NCBI RefSeq assembly: GCF_023278565.1
Contig: NC_064672.1
Location: 5,828,001-5,892,000 of the forward strand
Reading direction: 5' to 3'
DNA from: Colletotrichum lupini
Taxonomy: Eukaryota > Ascomycota > Sordariomycetes > Glomerellales > Glomerellaceae
Length of the DNA stretch: 64,000 nucleotides
Both the position numbers and the translations under genes were made by a program. The notes under the pieces are model-generated. The model had not been told where the DNA came from and made no database searches. It saw only the letters and a list, made by a program, of their open reading frames with translations. Below, piece by piece: positions 56,545 to 64,000 of this stretch; position 1 is the stretch's first letter, and each line of letters starts with the position of its first letter.

Positions 56545-59500
56545 CTAATTAGTAATTAAATTCTATTATCGTAAATCGGTAAGGTATCTTATTACGTAAA
56601 AGAAATAACTTTTTAATACCGCACGGGATAAGAGATTTATATTAATTAACCTTATAAAAGTAAATAAAAAAAGAGGCGATTCTTAAATACTATATAAAAT
56701 TAAATAATTATAGCCCTTTATTACTTACGAGAGGTTAACGTTTACTATATTAAATTACGTTAATTAATAGAACTACTTAAGTAACTAGCCTTTTACTATC
56801 GCCCCGAGTAGCTTTTTTATTAAATAACTTTTTTATAGCTAGTTTATAATTAAAAATTAACTAGTTAAATTAATAAAAAGAAATACTTATATAACGACTA
56901 CTTACTTAATTAATTAGTATAACGAACGAGCTTAATAATATAATATAAAAGAGCATTGCGCAATTAAAAAAAGGGATCTCTAAATATAAACATTCTTACT
57001 TAGTAATAAAAATAACCTTATAAAAGTTATTAAACTAAAAAATTTATAATATATAAAAAAGTCTATTATTATAAGGATCTTATAAGTATAACCTTAAGCC
57101 CGCGATTTAAATAACCTCTTTATAGTTCCCTTAATTACCCCCCGGGTATTATTTAAGAATAAAATATAAGGGACGGTTTAACGAGGGAGGAGGGGATTTA
57201 GAGGTCTTAATAATATTAAGTTAAAACTATTACGGATCTTAGAAATTAACTTAAAAAAAAAGCGGCTACTTTAAAATAGTCTTACGACCTCTTATTAAAG
57301 TTATTATTAACTTAAAAAAAGGTTAAAAAGACGAGGATCTAAGGGGAAAAAAAAAAGAATTTTCTAAAGAGCCGCTAAAGGGCTTCTTTTTATACTAGCT
57401 CTTAGTATAAAATTATTAATTTTAAAAAATTAACTAAGTAATAAAAGGGATTATTAATAAGTAATAATTACTGAACTATAATTAAGTTACGAAAAAGACT
57501 ACTTAAAAAATATAAAATAGGGTACTAAGAGGTTATAAAAAATAAGATTTTTAAAATATTTAACTTTACTACGTACGAGTAATAAGTAAGCATTTTTAAT
57601 AAGTCCTTAAAATTTACGATTTTATAAAAAAGAGGGCTTAATTTCGTTAACTATACTTAACGGCCTATACGGTTTTTAATAGCTTATATAGCTTTTTTAC
57701 GAGCTACTTAGCGTTTATTTTTAACTATTCTTACGGAATATTGCCTTAGAAGAGGTAGGTTAGGGAAGGAAGCTATTTAAAGATTATAAAGAGTACGAGG
57801 CTTAAGAGGCTAGAAGTATACGGGATAGTAGAAATCGGTAACTAATAAAGATCTTACGACTAATTACTATATCTTCTTATAGTAATATAAATATTTACCG
57901 CTATTATTATTAAAAAGAACTACTAAAACCTACCCTTTTATATTAAATAAAAAAAAGATTTTAATAAGTATAATAGCTAGTAATTTAAAAAAGTAATAGT
58001 AATTACTAAAAATAATAAAAATAAGAGTAGTAGCGAGATAGTAAAAAGAAGTGGGAATCTCTTAGACCCTAATAAATTCGTTAGGTAGCGAAAGTACGGA
58101 TTTATTACGACTAGCGCGCAAATTAAATATATCCCTATTAAAATTAAATACGCTAATAACTACTAATACGGGTATAAACTAGAGTACGACCCTTAGCGAG
58201 TTAAAGTAAAAAAAAAAAGAACGAAACCTAATCTTAAATAGAATCCTAATCCCTTATAAATAAGTAAATATTAACCCGGACTATTAAGGGACGTAAATAT
58301 ATAGAATCGTAAATTAGCCTAATAATAAATAAATTAACGTAGTATTAATTTATTTAACTAAGGTCTATAAAAAAAGGGGCTATAGGGGCAACCCTTATTC
58401 TATAAGATTATAAACGACCTTAGCTACTAACTAAATAAATAGTTCGTAAGTATAAGCCTAGGAATCGTAAAAGTAGTTAATAAATTCCTTTACGGGCGAG
58501 GGGTATTACTAACGCAATTATAATTGTAAGAACTATACGAAATATTAGTAATAATAATTATAAAGGAGGAATTCGTATTATAAAACTAAGTATAAGTTAA
58601 TAAAGTATATAATCGCTTTAATAAATTTAGAAAAAGGGTAAACGACTTAGATTTCCTCCTTATAATTACTAATAAAAATCTATCGTTATAAAAGGATATA
58701 CCGGGGCAAAATATAATACTAAAAGTACGATAATTAATAATTTTACTTATTTCGATCTATAACTTATTACTACTACTAACGCAAAATTCGGTACTAATTA
58801 GTTAATAAAAAAAGAAATAAATAACCCAAAGTTATTAATAATACGTAATAACGCAGGAATCGTATATAAATACTAAAAATCTAGTAATAAATACGAAGTA
58901 ATTTATAAACCTTAAAAAAATCTTCTTAAAAAAGAAATTATATTCTAGGGGGAAGTATAAAGTCTTATAAAAAACCCTAATAATATTTTATAATTATTAT
59001 AAAAAAGTTAGAATTAGGGAATACTAGTACTATTCGGTAATTAATATCGTACTTATAAGCAAAGCCTCTAATTATTACTACGAAGTAGTACGTAATCTTA
59101 ATTAAAACGACTTTTTTAATATAATTAACGTAATCCGAAGCTACTTTAAGACTTATAATAAGAACCTAGAGCTCTTATCTAAGTTACGAGCGATTTCTTT
59201 CGCATTTATAACTAGGATAATAAAAAGTAAATTACGAATAAAGATCCTTAAAGAGCTTATTAATTAAATTAATAAGCTAGTAAAAACCTAGCTAAATAAA
59301 GGGATAAATAAGTAGAAAGTTAAATATCTCTATACCGCAGTCTAGTATATACTAAAAACAAAAATAACCCTATACTAGGTACCTAAAGACTACGAAACGC
59401 TCTACTCAAAGCCAAGATTTAGCTTTAATATTAAAATAAAAATACCGCGCTAAACCTACCTCTAGGTATATAATAGCCCTTATTAATAATATTAAGTCGA

Positions 59501-62500
59501 TCGAATATATAATAAAAAAAGAAAAGAAGTTAAATACGGTAATTGCTAATAAAGAGGCCTAGATTCGTTAAATAAGTAAAGATTTAACTTACGGGCAGGG
59601 TAATAAAAAAGGCAATACTATATTTATAAAAAGGATAAATATTAGTTAAGTAACTACTCCGAGGAAAAGCGTACTAAATCGTACGAATAATATAAAAAAT
59701 TAAAGGTAATAAACAGTAAAACTAGCCCTCGTTAATTTAACTAATTCCTCGTTATATATAAAAAAAGATCCGGGGGTACGGAACCTAATAATAGTAACTA
59801 AAGTAGTAGCTTAAAGTATATACCCCCTATAAAAAATTTAGAAAATAAAGAAGATCTTACCCCCTATACTAATAAATTAGATTATAATAAAATCGATAAT
59901 ATTAATTACTCTTTTTTCGCCCCGTTAGCCTCTAGAGGATATACGAGGCTAAACGAATAAAGGGTAGTAGAAGCTCTTAATAAATAGGCTTTTATTTATA
60001 AATAGTAAGGGAAGGTCCTTTAAATAATAGATATAAAAGCGGCTAAAAGAGTAAATCTAATAGGGCTAAAGCCTATTCTTTTAATAATTAAAAAGAAAAT
60101 ACTATCTCTCTCGATATTTAAAAAAAAGGAATATAGTACTAAGTATATCTAGGGGTAGCTAGAGGGGTCCTTTTTATACTACCTAAATCCCTTAAATACT
60201 AAGCTTATATAAGTATTCTATATAAATAAAAAGTACGGCCTAGACGATTTTTATAAAATTATCTTAAATACTAGGGTATCATAATAGTTAATTAGAAAAA
60301 AAGGGCAATTTTAAGTACTATAAAAGATCGCGCTAATAATACTTAATATATTAATAGCGGGTATTACGAAGATTAGTTTCGGCCTAAGTAAAAAAATCGT
60401 CGCCCTAAGTATAATAAAAATAAAAACGCACTTCGGAACGATAACTTTCTATATTTTACTTATTAATACCCTATTTCTCTTATATTTAAAAGATATAAAT
60501 CGACTAAGTATTATATTTAATAACACGAGGAACAAAATCTCTAGTAATAAGCACTTCAAAATAGTCGAACGATAATAAGGGTATACGTTTATAAAGCTTA
60601 TTAATAATACGAAGTTAATTAATTACTTAACGGAAAGTGAGCTTAGAAAACTATACCGGAGATTTAGGTACCCGTTAGTTATAAGGCTATATAACCTCTT
60701 AAAACAATCGAGTAATAATAATATTAAAACAGGGGTACTAAAGTAGTTAATAAAAATATATTATTAATACTAAATAAATACGCAGAGCCTACGTAAATTT
60801 AAATTTAAATTATATAATAAGCTTAACTTTAACTAAGAAATCGTCGTTAATATCTTCTACTTAAATAGTTAGCTAGTACTATATATAATTAACGTAGCTA
60901 TATCTTTTTAGGTAGGGCGATTCCTCTAGGATTTATAAATAAAAATAATATAGGTAGCTTTATGAAAAAGCTAAATCGATATATACTAGGGACCACTAAA
61001 TAGTATTAGAACCGACGCTAGTATTAGCTTTAAGTTAATAGAATTTAAGGATAATATAACGGCCTACGGTATATAACTAAAAGTTATACTCGTTAAAGCG
61101 CACTATAGTATTAGAAAAGTAAAAAGGGCATACTAGTAATTAAAAAGGGCGTTTAGAATTATTAAAAAAGAAAATCCGGATTCTATTAATAACAAATACC
61201 TCTAAATAGTACTTAAATATTATAACGATACTATAGGGCCTAATAGACTTATACTAACGCTATTAATATTTAGAGTATATTTAAGAACGACCTTAACCTC
61301 GCTACCGTTACTAAGCATAAGCTAATAAGCCTAAGTAGTTAAAAAAGTAATATAAGCACTACGCAAAATAAGTATAAAAAAGTAAGTTAACGAGGTAATT
61401 ACTACGTATAATAGGCCTAATATAGGGGATAATCTAAATATATTACTAAATTCGGATATATAAGTATAGCGTAAAATTACCTAATAGTAGGCTAGGCTAT
61501 ATAAATTAATTTCCGTTAACGAGCGCTCTTATATAGTTATAAGAGATCGTAACTAGTTACTCAAAGTATTAATTACGGCAATTAAACCGTACTATATAGA
61601 TCCTAACGAAGTAATTTCTAACCTATAAAAAAAAGAAGAGCTAGGAGAAACTATATAACCCGTAGTAGAGGTATAAAAAATTATCCTTAATAAAATCGTT
61701 ATAGTAGTACTAATAAACGACGAGGAAAAGGAAATTACTAAAAGGGCACTAATACTACTAGTAAGATGTTATAAAAAACTATAATAGTAAGCCCTAACGC
61801 GGCAATTTATTATTAGTAACGAAGTAATTAATACCTTTTATATAATAAAAGAGAAAGCTAATTTCGAGCTAGTAGTTAAACTACGTAAAAAAAGCATAAT
61901 CATAACTACTAAAAAGCCGTATAAAAGATTAGATCTTATCGAAATAAACACTTTTTATAATCGAGAGGTCTATTAATTTATCCTATATAACTTAAAAAAA
62001 TATATAAACCTCTATATATCTAAATTATAAATAGTTTATAAAATTAAAAAAAAAAAAATACCCTAGCTATACGAGAAATCTAGATACGTAATTTAGGGGT
62101 ATAGTAACGTTAAAAAAGTAACGCTATTTATATAATCGCCTACTATATAGCGCTATAGCTAACGATTAATAATAGTATTAATAGTATTACTACGGAAAAA
62201 AGGATACGAGATTTAGAGCTATAATATTACCTAGGCCTATACCTAATCGGCTACAGGGCTTATAAAGAAAATCCTAGCCTATTTACTAAAAGAAATAGCT
62301 AGTAAGTACCTAAAAAGCACGATTATTAAAGTACTTAAGCTACTATATAGGCTCGCAAAATCGGGCACCTATTAATAAGCTACTTACCACGATTTTTATA
62401 TTAATTAATTATTAATAATTACCTCTACGTACGACCCGTACTTACTAATCGCGGAGTATAAAAATAACTAATTTAAAATCGTTAGAATATAAACCGACGA

Positions 62501-63556
62501 TATATTAGGCCTATTTAATATTAACTTTATAAAAAAAGAGAATAAAGAGCTTTAAAAAGCGGGCTTTATAATAAAACTAAAAAAGGTCCTTATAATAAAT
62601 ACCCCCCTAATATTTAATAGCGGGATTTTTATAATTAAAAAGGAAACCGTCGTTTTTTAATAAAAGGGGTAGGGTAAGAAAATTAACCTCGTCGATCTAA
62701 ATATAACTAATATTAAAAAATAATATAAAACTAAGCTCGTGCGAGGGGTATATATTATAAGTATTTATTAGCCCGAGGTAACTTTTAATTATACTAAGGT
62801 AGTATAAGCTATAGATCTAACTAAATGAGATATTAAAGTACTTAATAAGCAGCTTAAGTAATAATAAACGAATTTTAATCGAGGTCTTATTTACTACCTA
62901 ATCGACCTTACGATTAATAAGCTCTACGTTTTTATTAATAAGTTATTTATAAATAATAACGACCTCACTTCGTAATTAGGGTATATTATTATCCTAGCTA
63001 ACGAGAGTATAAATAAGAGCGAATTTATTATATATAGTAATATAATCTACTACTTATTAACTAAAAATAAGTAAATAATAAAAAATATACTAACGTTAAA
63101 AGTCTATAGCATAATTAACAGTATTAACCTCTCTTACGTAATTTTAATAATACTAAAAAAAATTACCGATCGAATTAGCTTTTTACTTATTTTAACGGTT
63201 ATTTATATTAATTCTTATTCGCTATACGAATACTTCGTTAAATTAAAAACGACGAAAGAAAAGAGGCTTATAATTAATATTATAGCCCTTAGGTAATCGT
63301 ACGAAAAACGTAAAATACTTAAAATCCGTTAGATTAATAATAAAAATAATTTCGTAAACGTTTTTATAAAAGTAGTATTAAATAAGGGATTAAAGTAATT
63401 TATAAGTAATAGAAAAGTTATTATATAAATAAAAGGATAGGTTATATAAAAAGAGTAGAAAAAAGGGGGAAAAAGAGACGACTTAGTAAACGGGCCCGAG
63501 GTCGAATTATACCTCTAACTATAGTAATTAAATTAATAAAAAAAAGAGAAAGTTAG

Positions 63557-63758
63557 TATTAAATTAAAAGTCTAATTCGATTACGGTATATAGCTAATTA
63601 CGTAGGGGCTAATTAGGAGCCCTATTTACGATTATTATAGCTAGCCTAACCTACGGTTAGAACCTCCTTTTTATACCTACGTAGATATTTATATAGTTTA
63701 ATTAATCTCTTCGTTAACTACGGTTCGAACTAACTACCTTATAATAGGGATACTAACA
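63557..63758 (+). repeat. 3' LTR of the decayed copia element
   Basis: 202 bp starting TATTAAATTAA and ending ACTAACA. It differs from the 5' LTR almost only by transitions. Confidence 0.85.
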
Positions 63759-63862
63759 AAGGGGAAGGAGCTTGTATTTACGATTTAACGTGATCGATGA
63801 ACAAGTAGCTAATTGATGTCACTATTCCGCAGTGGGCCTTGGCCATCCACTTTACAAATTAA

Positions 63863-64000
63863 CTACCTCCTTTTCGCGCTGACAGCTTCGGTATTAGTAA
63901 TACTATCTCCAACTTCATGAAGCTCAGGAATCTTTGAAATATGGTATCTCCGCCACACTGGACATTCTAATCTTTCTTCTAATAATCTCGCTCGTTTCGC
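63863..64000 (-). CDS. Possible 3' end of a gene running off the right edge
   Basis: The minus strand is open from the window edge for 45 codons to a TAG at 63863-63865. Composition is coding-like and charged (AKRARLLEERLECPVWRR at the start of the visible part, EAVSAKRR at the end). GC is normal here, beyond the retrotransposon. Too short to identify; it could also be a chance open frame. Confidence 0.3.
   Translation of the reverse strand, partial: AKRARLLEERLECPVWRRYHISKIPELHEVGDSITNTEAVSAKRR

Larger units (their letters stand above)
56343..63758 (+). mobile_element. Complete RIP-decayed Ty1/copia retrotransposon
   Basis: 7416 bp with 202-bp LTRs (56343-56544 and 63557-63758) and a perfect target duplication AAGGG (56338-56342 and 63759-63763). 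The interior is TpA-rich with no long ORF. On the plus strand at about 62200-62560 a copia RT is recognisable despite stops: a DIT/PIP-QAYTQS-like block, a LLYGL/LLYRL-like block, and QTDD followed by ILGLF at about 62490. These match a fungal copia type distinct from the two intact copies at 22-37 kb. Purine-rich sequence (AAAAAAAAGAGAAAG, about 63540-63553) precedes the 3' LTR. Confidence 0.88.

Overview
The window looks like a chromosome segment of a filamentous ascomycete (Pezizomycotina). The genes have short introns (mostly 49-98 nt) with GTAAGT-type donors and GCTAAC/CTGAC-like branch sites. The families present are typical of these fungi: a HET-domain protein, a multi-pass membrane protein of the SDQQ type, an mpaB-like oxygenase and a CVNH lectin-like secreted protein. 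GC-balanced gene islands alternate sharply with very AT-rich, TpA-rich repeat islands full of C-to-T / G-to-A decay, as expected from repeat-induced point mutation (RIP).

Layout. 1-2990: RIP-decayed DNA with the 3' part of a Ty1/copia pol and an unidentified decayed ORF on the other strand. 3000-18717: gene island with eight genes: a conserved fungal protein of unknown function (+), a Cys-rich single-pass membrane protein (+), a multi-pass membrane protein (-), an mpaB/Lcp-type oxygenase (-), two small secreted cysteine-containing proteins (-), a 3'(2'),5'-bisphosphate nucleotidase-like phosphatase (-) and a conserved unknown protein (-). 18724-44615: a nested transposon island. 44622-56342: second gene island with a DIP5-like amino-acid permease (+), a HET protein cut by an in-frame stop (+) and a six-exon aldo/keto reductase (-). 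56343-63758: a complete but RIP-ruined Ty1/copia element with 202-bp LTRs and a perfect AAGGG target duplication. 63863-64000: the possible 3' end of one more gene (-).

The 25.9-kb island resolves into layers. The outermost is a decayed DNA transposon of about 6 kb with 34-bp terminal inverted repeats flanked by GTTAGT. Inside it lies a decayed Ty3/gypsy element (28826-42831). Two Ty1/copia elements inserted later, one into the DNA transposon (22096-28024, TSD AATAG) and one into the gypsy element (30872-36802, TSD TTATA). These two are intact and almost identical, each with a 1415-codon gag-pol ORF and 514-bp LTRs. They lie head to head about 2.8 kb apart and show no RIP, so they are the youngest layer and may be active.

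No operon-like pathway links the host genes. The two adjacent secreted-protein genes (12496-14418) share strand, TATA position and a signal peptide, and are the best candidates for a host- or competitor-directed function. I found no tRNA, rRNA or CRISPR that I could support, apart from tRNA-like A/B-box sequence antisense to the copia gag.
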